Assembly (NCBI GenBank): GCA_028554755.1
Contig: JAPTOF010000008.1
Span: 15,295,001-15,359,000 of the forward strand
Reading direction: 5' to 3'
DNA: 64,000 nucleotides
DNA from: Cordia subcordata
Taxonomy: Eukaryota; Streptophyta; Magnoliopsida; Boraginales; Cordiaceae
Positions 11,149 to 23,904 of this stretch are shown piece by piece. A model generated the notes under the pieces. That model was not told the origin of the DNA. It was given only the letters and a program-made list of their open reading frames with translations, and did not search any database. The position numbers were made by a program, and so were the translations under genes. Numbering within the stretch: position 1 is the first letter of the stretch; each line of letters begins with the position of its first letter.

Positions 11149-13079
11149 TGATGTGTGCTTTTGGAGCGTAAATGGCATGATTTGGAGTGTGTTTGAGTAC
11201 GTGTTTTGGTGCCAATTTTCTTTATTTTGAGCTTTTGACTGATTGTTGGGTCTCATTGAATGTTTATGTGTGGTGTATCATTTTTTATCGTTTTATGTAT
11301 TTTCTATTCTATTTTCATTTTTTTATGGTAATTTTGAATAATTAGGAATTAGGAAATTAAATTCATAAGTTAGCTAGGTTAGATTAGGATTAAGATATTA
11401 AATAACTAGAATTAGGATTCTAGGAATTTTAGGTAGTTAAATTAGAGTTTACTAAATTAGTTTAGGACATAATTAATTATGCTCTACAGTTTTAAGACAT
11501 AGTTAGAATATTATATATTATGTATTATATATATGTATGTGCATAATATGTAAGCCAATAGATAGTATATTATATATTATATTAACTAATGACTTGAACC
11601 CTACAATTCCTTTTGTTTTCTTTTCTTTCTTTAGGGCACACAAACACAGCACCCATATATATATCAACTCATTAACAAACTTTTGGGGAGAAGGAGAAAG
11701 AGAGCAGCCAGGAACAAAAAAAAGCAGCATGGAACCAGCCCTTATTTCTCCTATTATTCATCCTTCTTTTTCACACAAAAACACCTATCTTCTCACATAC
11801 ATACTCTCATACATTCATACACAAAAGGGGAATTTTTGGGGCAGATTTGGAGGTTTAAAAAGGCAAATTCTAGCAAGCTTTTCTTCAGCAAAAAGTGCAG
11901 AAATTAGTCTATAAAGCTGCAGAAACAAGAGATTTTTCTCATTCTTTTCTTTGAGTTTACTTTCTACTAATTAGGGCTTTATAAATACACTATTTGTGTG
12001 CTTATTTCTGCAAGTTTTGGGGCTGTTTTTGGGCTAAAAAGAGAGCTAAATTGGTGCAGAATTCTATAGAAAAGTTGCTATCAAGTTGGGATTCATTGCT
12101 GAAAATTGCATTTCGGAGTTGAATTTGAGCAAAATTGAAGTGGGAAGAGGTTCTAAGCTTGAGATTTAATTTCTTGGACATGGAATTGATGTTTTTGATG
12201 TTAAATTTCAGTTTTGCCCTCTCTTTTAGAATGTTGAACTAATTGCTTTAGGCTAAGGTTGGACTATGGATTATGTTATGGCTTAGTGTTGTATTTTGAC
12301 TTTTTATGGATTATGTGAGGCATGTTGATTGCATAACTTGTGGAGAATTGTTGATAACTTTAATATAACATGTCTATGTGTTTGTTGAAAGTCCTAAAAG
12401 AGTTTATGCATGCTTGTTTTGTAATTGTTTATGATTATTGGTCTTGTGCTTAGCATGAAACATTGTAAATTTATCGCTTGCTAGATTTGCTAATTGTGCT
12501 TGAATAGGCTTAAGATTAATTGGTCCCATCCTTAGTTTGAAACACAATTAATGAGTGTGCCTTAATCAACTTGGATTAGTCAATCACTTAGGTTGTTGGC
12601 GTAGTTGCAAAGCCTTAATTAGTAGGACAAACCTATTTTCTAGAAAGGGCCCGTTTAGGGATAGGAGTGCACCTTTGATTAAGGGTAATAAGGCTAGCTA
12701 ATAAATTAAGACATTAGAGCTATTGATTGCCCGCGGTCCATAGTTAGTCAATTTAATCACTAGCCAAACATTGGAAGTAATCTGACCTTAGTACGTTTCC
12801 CACAACTGAATTCCCCTAGTTGTTCCCAATTGCTTTCTTCTCATTGTTTTCCATCTACTTTTAGTTTAATTTATGCACTTTAGTTTCAATAGGATAGTTT
12901 AGAGTTCCCTTCAGTTAAAAAATCTCAAAAAATAATTTCATTTCTACATGTAGTTAATCTAGGACACATAGGACATAGAAACCACAGTTAGAGGCCTCCC
13001 TAAGGAGACGATACTCGTACTCTTGCACACACTATACTACTTCTGATCTGTGCACTTGCGGGTTTTTAAAATAACATCA
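11149..13079 (+). repeat. 3' LTR of Athila A (1931 bp)
   Basis: It begins TGATGTGTGC, ends AACATCA, and is collinear with 1689-3604. Substitutions and small indels between the two are frequent. It is followed at 13080 by copia RT sequence, which fixes the insertion point. Confidence 0.9.
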
Positions 13080-15060
13080 AATCCCTTCTTTCTAAGTATA
13101 ACCTTTTCCCACCAACCTTGCTTTAAAGGATTCAACTTTTTCATCAACTACTCTTTTTTTCTTGTAAAGCCATTTGCACCCTATAGGTTTTACCTCTTTA
13201 GATGCAACTACAAGATCCCAGACTTTGTTAGAATACATAAATTCTAACTCTGAATCCATTGCCTTATGCCATTGGTTGGCATCTATGTTGGAAATTGCTT
13301 CATCATAACTTGTAGGATCTGCCACCTGATCTCTTAAGAAGTTTGAAATGACTCTCCATAGTATCTATCAGCAGGCCTGGATATCCTCCCACTACGACAA
13401 GGCTCCGATATATTGGGTGTAAAATGTTGTTCTTTTCCATTCACAGTTACCATAGGTGTTACTGGAGATATTCTTGTGAAATCTCTTCTAGAACAACTTC
13501 AGAATCTGGTGTTTTTTGGATCATTTTATCATTCTCTAAGTATCTAGCATGGGTGCTTATAAACAACTTTTGCTCCTTCGGATTATAAAAGATCCCACCT
13601 CTAGTTCCCTTAGGATGCCCAATAAAATAGCACAACTTGGATCTTGGTTTCAACTTTGAAGCATTACTATTAAGTATATAAGCTGGACAACCCTAAATGT
13701 GGAGATGATTTAAACTACGCTTACTCCCGATCCACATTTCTTGTGGTGTCCTAGGTACTTATTTAGATGGTACCAAGTCCAAGATGTATACTGTTATCTC
13801 AAAGGCATAGCCCCAAAAAGATAAAGGTAATGATGCATGACTCATCATTGACCTAACCATATCTAATAGGGTTCGATTTCTTCTCTCTGCTACACCATTT
13901 TGTTGGGGAGACCTTGGTGCAGTTAGCTGAGACACAATCCCTTCTTGTATAAGATAGTCTTTGAACTCACCTGAGAAGTATTTTCCACCTCAATCAAACT
14001 GAAGGGCTTTGATACATTTATCTAATTTTCACTCCGCCTCAGCCTTGAACTCTTTAAAGTTCTCAAAGGATTCAGACTTGCGTCGTATCAGATATACATA
14101 TCCATATCTAGAGTAATCATCAGTGAAAGTCATGAAATACTCGTAATCTCCTTGTGCAGGTTTGCTCATAAGACCACACACATCGGTATGAACCAATTAC
14201 AATACTTCCTTGGCCCTTTCTCCTTGAGAAGAAAATGACTATTTTGTCATCTTCCATATGAGACAAGATTCACACGAAGGTAGATTTTCGATATTTAATG
14301 AGCTAAGATGCCTATCCTCGACTAGTCTCCGAATTCACTTTAGAGTAATATGTCCTAAGCATAGGTGCTAAAGATAAGTTTCATTTGGTCGAATAAACCT
14401 TTCTTTTCAAGGAATTAGTTCGTTCTATATTATGCAATGAATTTGTAATAGGTTTCATATAGAACAAGTTATCATGCATGCTACCAGAATATATAATATT
14501 TCCATCTCTACTGATATCAACACCAAAATGGAAATTAATGAAATAATTGTCTATTATTAATTGTGAAACAGGAATAATGTTTTTACGTACATCCAGAACA
14601 TAATAAACATTGTTCAAAAATAACTTCCTATTACATGAAAAATTTAAGCACATTTCTTCCACTGCAGTAGCGCATACTTTTGCTTCATTACCCATCCTCA
14701 GAGTAAATTCCCCTTTAGCTGGTTCTTTTATTTCTTGAAACCAATATAAAGAATTGCAAATATGGCTAGTGGCTTCAGATTATACAATCCAAGAATTAGT
14801 AGAATCAATCACTAAATAGGTTTCAATGTAGAACAAAAGAGGTGTAACGATTTGGCCTCGTGCCAAGTACTTCAGGCAGTCCTTTTTCCAGTGCTATTTT
14901 GGCCACACTTAAAGCATTTGCCCTTCGGCTTTTCACTTGTTAACTATTTGGGCTATTCACCATTTCTCTTCTTTTTCCCTCAACCACGTTTTTACTTCCC
15001 TATCCTTTGTGAAACACTTTGGTTTTTGTGAATCGCCTTTCTATTACTAAAATATTACAA
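13080..15060 (-). pseudogene. Copia gag knuckle, protease, integrase and RT N-terminus, decayed
   Basis: Read right to left: a gag zinc knuckle near 14870-14925 (CFKCGQ, then a one-base deletion before HWKKDC); protease, where the active-site D is now a stop and the next G an E (14773-14783), followed by MGNEAKVCA and NNVYYVLDVRKNI; integrase with a QFDRGG Asp block near 14000, SPQQNGVAERRNRTLLD near 13890 and KLCYFIGHPKGTRGG at about 13625; then the RT N-terminus WHKAMDSELEFM, WLYKKKRVV and KARLVGKGYT up to the Athila A junction. Functions would be capsid, processing, integration and cDNA synthesis; all are broken. Confidence 0.85.
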
Positions 15061-15902
15061 TACCATAATAGATTATTTACCTAAATCTTGGTGTAGAGAC
15101 CCTTAAGTTGTCATATTGTAAATCTCAAGTTAAGTTTTTAATTTTTGTCATAAGATTGCATGCCATCTTTAGACATATTTGCTTACAATCTTGTCTATGC
15201 CAATCTTATTCAAATGAACTTAACTATCTTTGAGAATTAACACATGGGGTTGGCCAATTTTTAAATCCTAATGAGTAGACATATTTCTAGGTGGTAATCA
15301 TGTTTATGCTTATGCAAATATGTTAAAACATATATCAATGCATTATAAACATCCATCAAAATATGTTAAAATCTCTCTTTGATAGCTCCCTGCAATCTTC
15401 AATCCAAAAATACAAAATAGCAATTTTTGTTGCAATTTCTACTAGAGCCAGTCGACCACAAAGAAGGAGTCGGTCGACCAACAACCTCGATCAACTAAGA
15501 CATATTTGCTCATGTATGCTATTTTTCCTTGCTTCTCTCCTTGGTCTTCAAATATTACAATAATAATATATTTTGCTATTGGTAATACAAGCTTACAATC
15601 ATAAAAGAAACATTATAAGGATATCAAAACATCCTATTCTTCTTTTAAATGAAGCCACAGCAATAACCATAAAGATCTATACATGAAATGGCCTATGGCC
15701 AAGCTTTGTTGACCATACATGAAACTCTATCATGCATACATATGAACCATCAAAGGGATTTTATACCAACTACGCATACAAACATAAAACCACAAGTATA
15801 TCCAACACAAGAGTTCTTAATCTAGCCATTCACAAGTTGTCTAACATATTTATGCAAATATAATATTATTGTATAGTCTAAGTATGTTGTGTGTGAGCCT
15901 AA
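15061..15902 (-). other. Copia leader where gag should be; no coding seen
   Basis: About 840 bp between the PBS and the gag knuckle. I cannot recognise the capsid part of gag in any frame. The only notable sequence is a pair of GTCGACC cores at 15448-15480. Either gag was deleted and replaced, or it has decayed beyond reading. Confidence 0.5.
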
Positions 15903-15914
15903 GCTCTGATACCA
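15903..15914 (-). other. Primer-binding site, initiator tRNA-Met type
   Basis: The plus strand reads GCTCTGATACCA, so the minus strand carries TGGTATCAGAGC, the usual plant copia PBS. It lies one base inside the 5' LTR and fixes the element's orientation. Confidence 0.9.
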
Positions 15915-15915
15915 A

Positions 15916-17807
15916 TTTTAGGATTGATAATAATACATGTGGTCTATTCTAGTACATATTTTCAAAAATTCTACCAAGAAAACATACTAGGAAAATAAAA
16001 TAACCACATAACACACACAAGAACATGCTTAAGAACATATAGAACATGACTAGTTTTTGCAAAAATATGTAAAGCTAGCCCCTTGAAGCGTGGGGCCTTT
16101 GATAAAGCTATAACCGTCACGAGCTTTGTTCCTACTCATGAACAAGGCCACAAAAAAATTTACTATAAGGGTGTCGCAATAGCAACTTCCTAGTCTTCTT
16201 CCCTATGATTAAAGAGACTTATCTTGAGAGAATAGCATCTTGTGTGGAAAGAAGCAAAGTAATGTGCTCTTAAAAATCTAGAGCAAAAACCACATAATAA
16301 GTGTGTACGATGTGTTGTAGTACTCTCTGGCCAAAATAGAAGAGATTAACTACAAAATTTTTTGGATGCTATAAATGGTTTAAGGTCTTGCCTTTTTATA
16401 GGAAAAGTTTGGCACCTAAACCTTGTAAACTTTCCATGTGGGAAACTATTTCTAGTAATAAATGTTTGCCACATGTTATGGAAGTTATTTGTACAATTTG
16501 AATTCTTCTTGTAGTAACCTTCTAGCATATGTCTTGGAAGATTGGGTCAAGCCCATAATATAAGCCCAATACATAGTCCATAATCCATGTTGAGGCCCAA
16601 GCCCAATAAGAAATGTTCAAGCCTAATTAGGTGCCAAGCCCAATTAGGTTATCTTGGACCCTAAAGAAATCCCAAACCCAATTCAATTCCAAGCTTTGGC
16701 CTAATAAGGCTAGTACCACAATATGAAATTTGCTCTTTCAAGATTACTCTCTCAAAGTCATTTCAACTAAGAAGGGACAAGAAGACACCATTAACCTTGG
16801 CTTCCAAAAATAATAAAAAATGTCCTTGCTCAATCTAGGCAACATTATAATTATTTTTAACTTTGATCTATTCCACCATATGATCAAAGTTGCGCTTCAA
16901 GAATAATTGCTATGACCAAAAAGCTTATCACTAAAAAATGTGAACTTTGTCTTTGACCTACTAATTAACCGACCATAATGCCCCTCTATGTATACCCATA
17001 GCTAAGGTCGATTTTTTGGCTTATGTACTGTCACCTCCTTAGCTGCATTTTTTTCCATTGGGTTTCTTGTCCTGTTGCCAACTATCCTCATTCATGGATT
17101 TTCTTGATTTCGGGAGCGATCTCAAGCCATATGACCGATACACTCGTAATAGTAGTATCACTAGATCTAGATTTCGATGATAAATTTGGACAATCCCAAA
17201 GGGGGCACATAGATTCCATATTGTATATGCATGTTCCAGTTAGTTAGAACTCAGCACTCAATGCACAAGGCTGTTGATCCTAATAAAGGAAGATCTCACC
17301 TATAGTGAATCAAAGTACTAAATCATAACTTCATTAGCTCATCCATATATGCTCAAGATTAAGACTAATGATCGTTAAGTAGCAGTGAGTATCTTGTTTT
17401 CTTTCTTTGGTAGTACATCTATAGAAAACATACTTATAATGGTCCTGTCCAATACGTGACGTACGTACTATCGAGACAAATTCGAAAAGTCCTCCAATGA
17501 CCTAGGTAGACCACCCTCAACGAGGAGACTTACTTAATATAACCTTATCCCGGTAGAGTGCCCAACACTACCATTCAGTTACAGACTCAATTTATGACGT
17601 GGCTAAATCTAGACTTGGACCTACTGTACATCCAGCCTCACTATGCACCCAAGTCATTATTTCAAGTTAAGGGACCTTTATACATACATCAATAAAACAT
17701 ACAAGACATAATACGTAAGAAACTCATAATGTCATTTAACAAAATGATTATACATTGTTTAACATCTGTCATATACAAGTGAGCTTTAGGGCATACTAAT
17801 CCTAACA
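15916..17807 (-). repeat. 5' LTR of the Angela-like copia element (1892 bp)
   Basis: Bounded on the left by the PBS and on the right by CCTAACA at 17807, where element B sequence starts. It is collinear with the 1-314 partial LTR and with the solo LTR 29245-31095 in the opposite orientation. The terminal base pair next to the PBS is mutated (TTTTAGG for TGTTAGG). Confidence 0.88.
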
Positions 17808-20505
17808 ATGTTGGCTATTGTGATTGACTCAATTGATTGTTGAGTATGAGAAGCATTGTGGGGAAGTGAATGGAGTAGATTGAAAATCAAGTCTTAGAGG
17901 GGATGCCCTTGAATGTTGTGAGAAGTGAGGACCTTTGAAAATTCCCTGTGTAGCCACCCCATAGCTTGGTAGGAAAGAGTAATTAAAAAGGGTTGTTGAT
18001 ATGAGTGCTTTTTCCTTGATTGGTTCTTTTTTACGTGCTATAGCCTATTTTTTTGCTTTCTTCTTGTAATGCAATGCAAAGAATGAAAAATCCAAAAAAA
18101 TTGAAAAAAGGCAAAAACGATGCAAAAAGATAAAAATGATGAAAAATTGAAAAATAATTGGAAAAGAGAAAAAGCGAAAGGCATAAAAAAATTTTTGTAA
18201 ATAAGTGCATAAGTGACACAATGTCACCTTAAGCACAAGCTGTCCTCTTTGTATATATATGTATATATATGTATAAATATATGGCTTTTATAAGCCATTA
18301 CATTTATATATTCCCTTATTTTGTTTTAAGGCTTTGTGCATGTTGGGGAGGCCATGATAGTTGAGGAGGCACGAATTATCAACCTTCCGTATGCGTGAGT
18401 TAGAATCCTAGGCTTGTGGCAATTTGGCTACTTGGGAAGTTCCTGTGAGGTTTGAGGCCCTTTATCAGTAGAGGGAGGATCCAAAGAGACTTAAGGATCT
18501 CAACACAATAGGAATACCCCTTTCATGCTTCTTAGACTAACCTTGATAGTGAGTCAATCCCTTAGTTAACCCTTTGCATCGGCTTTAGAAATAAACTTAA
18601 GATTAGGTTTGCTTGGGGACAAGTAAGTAGAAGGTTTGAGGTGTTGATGTGCTGTGTTTTTGTGTGTGTTTGCATGATCATTTACTTATGTTTAAGAGGT
18701 GTTTTGAGCTTTAAGAGATGCATTAGTATAGTACATATACTAGAGTTAGGCTTAAGCGTAAGCAAATGTACACAGTTGAGTTTAAAGACAAACATTACAC
18801 TAATTCATGCTTACTTCTTGTGTTTGGTGAAGTTAGGTCAAAAGCTTGAGACTTGAATTGATGATGATTTGATGTTGGAGTAAAGCTTGAGGTGTTCGGG
18901 ATATGGAAAAAGCATGAAAAGAGCTTTTGGAGGCAACAGGGTGAAAAAAAGAGCAACCAGGACGAAACGGACACAATGCAAGGAAATTGGCCAGGATTCT
19001 CACTTGGCCGATCGACCCCCCTTCCAGGGTTGGTCGATTGGCCTAGGTGACTAGCCAATATAGAGAGTTAGCCTAATTGGTCCGGGCAACCTCAAGACTA
19101 GGCTAGTCACCCAGCCAAGGCTCCTGGTTGGATGCGTATGCTGCATTATTTAAGCCCTTTTCAAGCCCTTTTTGAGTAGATTTGGAACCCTATCTCACCT
19201 CCCATTTGCAAACCTATTTCTCACACACAAAACCTTACTTTCATCCATCTATAATACACATACTAACATATACACCCACTTAGAATTAAGTTGTTTTTGG
19301 AGGATTCAAACATCATTTGGTGAAGATTTGCTCAAGTTTGAAAAGAAACAAAGAAGGATGGAAAGGGAGCTTTCTCAACCCTCTTTTATTCTCTTTTATT
19401 ATATGCTTGAGTAGATAGATTAGGGTGACTAAACTTGTATAATGGGATGATTTTTATATTCTTTGTTATGGGATTTGACTGGTTTATATACATACTTTAT
19501 TTTTAATATGAATGGCTTTATTTCAATTCATGTCCATGTGTTTGATTTAATTCCTAAATGAACGGTATGTATATAGATTGAGATTTATTTGCTATAAAAC
19601 ACTTTTAATCCTTAGGTTATACATGTCTATATGTGTGATTATGGATAATATAAAGTGGGTTGGTTTTGTTCATGTTTATACAGGTATGAAACACACCTTA
19701 TAGTGAACATATGCTCAAATATTGCTACATGTTAATGCTTAAATGTTTCCAATGGCATAAATTAAACTTTCTTGTGTCTGTATTGTGGATAGGACATCAT
19801 ATTCACAAATCCTTACCTTACAAAACGTAAGATGACACCAATTACATACCAATCCGCTTTAGTGTCCTCAGAATGATAATGCATAAGTTAGGACTATCTA
19901 GATCGAGTCCTCTTTAGCTTTAAATCCAGCTAACAGGAGTCTAGATAGGCTTAGTCAACCTAAGAACCTATGTCTTTGCCTTAAATTCACCTAATGGTTT
20001 AGGAACTAGGGTGGCATCATTCTAGGACACCTAAGTAACTCCCTAATCCCTCATATAGCCTTAAGTGTACACGTCTAGGGACAGACGTGAACCAAGTCCC
20101 AGGGTGTAATTGGGACACTATTAGTTGCTTAGTATTAGAAGCCATGTTTAGTAAGTCAATATCTCAAATCCCATAGCATTGAGTTAGAAAGTCATCTATT
20201 CACAAGTGTAGGTCACCCTATCACCTTCCCATAGATTTCATCCCCCTAGATTAGCTTGCTTCTTACTTTTCATTTCTAGTATCCATAGTGTAGTCTCTTC
20301 ATTTCCCTCTTAGCTCCCTAAAATCCAAAAGCACAAAAAGATGACTAGTTTAGGCTTCTTTCTAAGCTCCAACTTGAATGCACTAGTTTAGGATTTTTCC
20401 ACACTTTAAGCCTCTCTCTAGTTTGACACCTATATTAGTACGCCTATATTGCACGGTCTGTACGCTTGCGGGACCTTTTAGGCTTACACCTTCAAGTCCA
20501 CATCA
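17808..20505 (+). mobile_element. 3' tail of Athila-type element B
   Basis: 17808-18609 matches the noncoding 3' region of A (GATTGACTCAATTGATTG, then GGGTTGTTGATATGAGTG, an A-rich run, then GTGACACAATGTCAC). It is followed by a PPT at about 18610-18644 and a full LTR. The coding part lies left of the window, displaced by the copia insertion at 17807. To the right the sequence changes abruptly into the truncated LTR of C, so B inserted in that LTR. Confidence 0.8.
18645..20505 (+). repeat. 3' LTR of element B (1861 bp)
   Basis: It starts TGATGTGCTGTG after the PPT and ends TCCACATCA. A TATA-like TTATTTAAG lies near 19145 with GTCGA-core repeats at 19007-19110 upstream. CATGTCTATG-type motifs are at 19529, 19622 and 19671, and a perfect TTAGCT/AGCTAA hairpin at 19914-19933. 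The same LTR family recurs at 31214-33095, 43346-43460, 43560-43985 and 49991-51760. Confidence 0.88.
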
Positions 20506-22068
20506 GTTAACCTAATAGTTGTCTTGTTACGGGATTAGTTAGTGGGTTAAATTTTAGGGATTACTCTTATCTAGGATCTTATGTAGCTATCTCATTATCC
20601 ACTAAGAATCGGTATGATTTGTCCCTAAACGTTGACTACCTAGAGCATACATGGTCCTTATGACCTAGGGTTTTAAGGCTAGCCAATTAATCTCTTAGGT
20701 GACTTAGATTGACCTTACCTTAGTGCCTAAACCATTGGCTAGGTTTAAAGCCAAGATCTAGTCCGTTTAAGGTCGACTAACCCTGACCAAAAACCTATTG
20801 GCTAGGTTTAAAGCCAAAGGAGCTCAATTAGACCTAGTCTTTAGTTAAATACCGACACTCAATCATCACATTAGCAGGTCATGCATTTAAGCAAATATTC
20901 ATACACGTTCTAAGTTATGGCATTCATGAATATATAGACATGTTTAGCTACTAAACACATAGACATGTTTAGATTACACCATATGAATCATTGATACCTA
21001 ACATGTATGATATTGAAGCTATATTAGCTACTAAGACATGTAAAAACACACATAGACATATATGGATGCATAACCCATTTCATGGGTTCGTCATATAAAC
21101 ACATAGACATGCTCACATAATGATGTAGAGGTGATTAATAGCAAATAAACCTCAAACTACATGCTAACTCATTTGGGCATATTATCAAACACAAAGACAT
21201 GTAAGAGAATAGCTATTACAAGCCTCAAATCAAAGCATATATATTAACCATCAATAATCCCATAATAATAATGTACTAAGCTAACCCATAATGCAAGCTT
21301 CAATCACCCAAAAATGATCTACTCCAACACGAAATAAAATTGGATAAAAGGAAGATAAAGAGTCTTCCCTCTGCTCCTTTGTAATATCTTCACAAATCTT
21401 GAATAAATTGTCCAATCCAAGTGTTTAATTCACCTAAGTTGCTTGATTCTAAGTGTTAATGTGCATGGGTGAGGTGTATGTCAAATGGTTGAGAATAATG
21501 GAGGGTTAGACTTTAGTGGGTGTGAGAAAGTGTGTGAAGAGTGGTTTTTGATTCCCTTAAATGCTGAAAATCGCATTTTTAATGACTTCACAATGTGTAA
21601 CCAATCGACCTAGCTGGTGACCAGCAGAATCTCTCTAATGGCAATCAACATGGGTTCTTTGGTTATGTTGGTCGACCAGCTAGGTTAGCTCGACTGGTAG
21701 AATAGGTTGCTCTTTGGTTATACCGATCGACCTAGCCCGTCAACTGGGGTTCTTTATACTCGATCGATTGCTCTTTTTAGCCTTCAATCTTCATTCTTCG
21801 TACTGCTGGTCTTTGTCCCATGACCCATACATTTTCATTCTTCATTGTCCATCTTCGTTCAAGCCTATTCTCTATCCTATTACTTATCTACAGCAAAAAT
21901 TATGCATTTAATGTAGCATTTGACTATAAAACTCAACTATAGACACTTTGAACCGTATTTACACAAATGTACTATAAGTACTACACTAATGCCATCAAAT
22001 AAGCCCAAAGACACCTCTAAAAACATAAGAAAATGCAAGCTTAAACACACACAAACCAAGACGCATCA
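20506..22068 (-). repeat. 3' LTR of element C, one end truncated
   Basis: It ends (+) ...GACGCATCA before the PPT. It is related to the LTR of F: twin TTGGCT/AGCCAA hairpins at 20735-20754 and 20798-20817, ACATAGACATG motifs ending near 20967, 21061, 21111 and 21201, and GTCGA-core repeats at 21605-21770. Relative to F about the last 0.4 kb is missing, apparently now beyond the B insertion. Confidence 0.8.
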
Positions 22069-22103
22069 ACACCCAGAAACCTTCTCCTTGCTTGTCCCCA
22101 AGG
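22069..22103 (-). other. Polypurine tract of element C
   Basis: The minus strand reads GCTTGGGGACAAGCAAGGAG followed by AAGGTTTCTGGGTGT, then the LTR start TGATGCG. Confidence 0.75.
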
Positions 22104-23320
22104 AAGACCAAATCTATGTTTATCTCTAAGAAGCTAAAGAGGGTTGCCAAGAGTATTAACTTACTATAGTGAAGAAAAGGAGTATGAACGGGTCATTCCT
22201 TTTGTAAGTGCCTTTTCTGGATCCTTCATTTTCTCACAAGAGCCCTCGTACCCCTCGAGAAATTCCTAAGTAGCTATAACCACAACAAACCTAGGAGTCT
22301 AACGCATACACGTGGAATGATGATACTTCGTGCCTTCTCAGCTAATAAGATACAAGGAGAAAGATAGGACGATCACAATGACTCATAAATGATGTAAGAG
22401 CTTTATTCACAATTCAACGAAAGAACGTAAAGAGAAACTTATGCCACACCATTGTGTCACTTAAACTTTTTGGTGCCTTTTGGAGTTTTCACATTTTTCA
22501 CTCTTGTCTTTTTCCTTTTTTTTTTTTTTTGCATTTTTCTCAATACATAATATAAGCAAAAAGAAAAGAAAAACAAAGGCTAAGTCACATTAAAAAGAAC
22601 CAATCAAGGAAGGGGCACTCATATTAACACCCCTTGAAAACACTTTTTCCAACGAAGTCATAGGGTAACTACAAGGTGCATTCTCAGCTTTCAAGAAGCA
22701 TCTTCTCAAAGTCATAGTTCTCCCTCCATTCTATTCACTCCCCACAATACAACCTTATCTTCATCAATCAATTAAGTCAATAACAAGAGCCAACACTCCA
22801 ATCAACGAAGAGATAAATGACTCTATATGGGCAAAAAATCAAAAGAATTTTACCAGTTTTATGAAAATAATGCAAATCTACCTTAAACAAAATCTAAAAC
22901 ATGCAAACCAAACTCCCACACCCCTAAACCTAAACTTTGTTTGTCATGAAGCAAATAAAATAATGCCACATACTAAGTAAGTACATAACACAAAGCATGT
23001 AAGAGTGTGGGAGGGAGGAAGGACGGGGTAGATAAGAGGGAACAAGTGAAGAAAGGATAGATACAACCTTGTATCAATTTAAAGCCATTCAATGCCAATT
23101 GTTTATCAATCATCTACTAATCTTGTTTTTCAACAGAGCATAAACACTCATAAAGCACAAAGATTAGTAGCATTATCATGCAAACTTGCATTGGCATGTG
23201 CAATTGGTAAACAAAGTGTATTCTATGGGAAATGATAGAAATAGGGATCAACATTTGTAAAACCTAGAAGGAAAACAAATAAAAGGAAAATGAAAACATA
23301 GAACAAAAATATCAAAATTA
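22104..23320 (-). other. Noncoding 3' region of element C
   Basis: No coding seen. It contains an inner polypurine-like module at 22915-22954 (minus), an A-rich stretch near 22500-22580, and CATTGTGTCAC near 22450. It is collinear with the 3' regions of A, D and F. Confidence 0.7.
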
Positions 23321-23347
23321 ATCTAGGTTGTCTCCTAGTAGCGCTAA

Positions 23348-23900
23348 AAACGATGTCATTAGGCAAGCCCTCCTAACTCAACAAAACTTCTAAGGTGACT
23401 TTTAGTAGCATTGGGTTTTACACCCTCTTCTAGGTGATAATGTTAAGACCAATGGTACTTGTAGTCCATAGGAACGGATCATCAAATAAACCTGTCAATG
23501 TATAACTCGGAAGAAAAAGGATCATGTAGTATGGAATCAATCCAAGTATGCACATCACGATCTTTCTCAAGCTCATATGAGAAAGGGACAATTGGAAAAC
23601 CCAATACATCAAATGCAAAGGCATGCTGCAATGTTTCATATGTCATCAGAACTTCTAAAGCTCTAGGTCCCTTGTTTATCTCCAATCCTAACCTAGTAAA
23701 GTCGACCTTCGTAACTAACCATCCTATCGCTTTCTTATGATGATTAAGGGCTACCCACACCCCGTGCATAATGGTCATGAGGAATCCAAAGCATGAAGAA
23801 TGAGAGGAGTGTGTACGAACCCTACATGTATACTCTCAAAATGGGATGGTGTAAAAATATAGTTACTAGAAGAAGACTCAATGGAAGAAATAGGGGAGAA
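23348..23900 (-). pseudogene. Tail ORF of element C, shared with element D
   Basis: A minus-strand open frame at 23482-23778 encodes 98 residues beginning MTIMHGVWVALNHHKK. DNA from about 23720 to 23860 aligns with D at about 33975-34110; the shared part includes HFE, HVGF and HTP in one frame and a KKAIGW-like stretch. A and F have nothing like it: they carry RT at this point. I recognise no domain. It may be a remnant of the RT upstream region that diverged, or a separate tail. Stops and frame changes make this copy inactive. Confidence 0.55.
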
Positions 23901-23904
23901 TCAT

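Larger units (their letters stand above)
1689..13079 (+). mobile_element. Athila-type Ty3/gypsy element A, complete but decayed
   Basis: A full plus-strand element: 5' LTR 1689-3604, degenerate PBS 3611-3628, gag, protease, RT, RNase H and integrase in gypsy order to about 9621, a 1.5-kb noncoding 3' region, PPT, and 3' LTR 11149-13079. The gag and integrase style and the tRNA-Asp-like PBS place it in the Athila group. It sits in the RT frame of the Angela-like copia. The 3' LTR ends at AACATCA and is followed by AATCCC; the left flank ends in ...ATCAAT, and about 35 bp of the 5' LTR start are missing, so only part of the probable AATCC duplication survives. Many stops and frameshifts and clear LTR divergence show an old copy. 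No envelope-like ORF was found. Confidence 0.9.
1..17807 (-). mobile_element. Angela-like Ty1/copia retrotransposon, left end cut by the window, interrupted by Athila A
   Basis: A minus-strand copia element: the right (5') LTR and tRNA-iMet-type PBS are at 15903-17807, the gag knuckle, protease, integrase and RT N-terminus at 13080-15060, the RT C-terminus and RNase H at 315-1688, and part of the 3' LTR at 1-314. The gene order gag-PR-IN-RT-RH and the LTR of about 1.9 kb fit the Angela group; lineage assignment is from remembered family features, not a tree. Athila A sits inside the RT frame. On the right the element abuts the 3' noncoding region of element B, so it inserted into B. The left target duplication lies outside the window. 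All coding parts carry stops and frameshifts, so it is dead. Confidence 0.88.
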
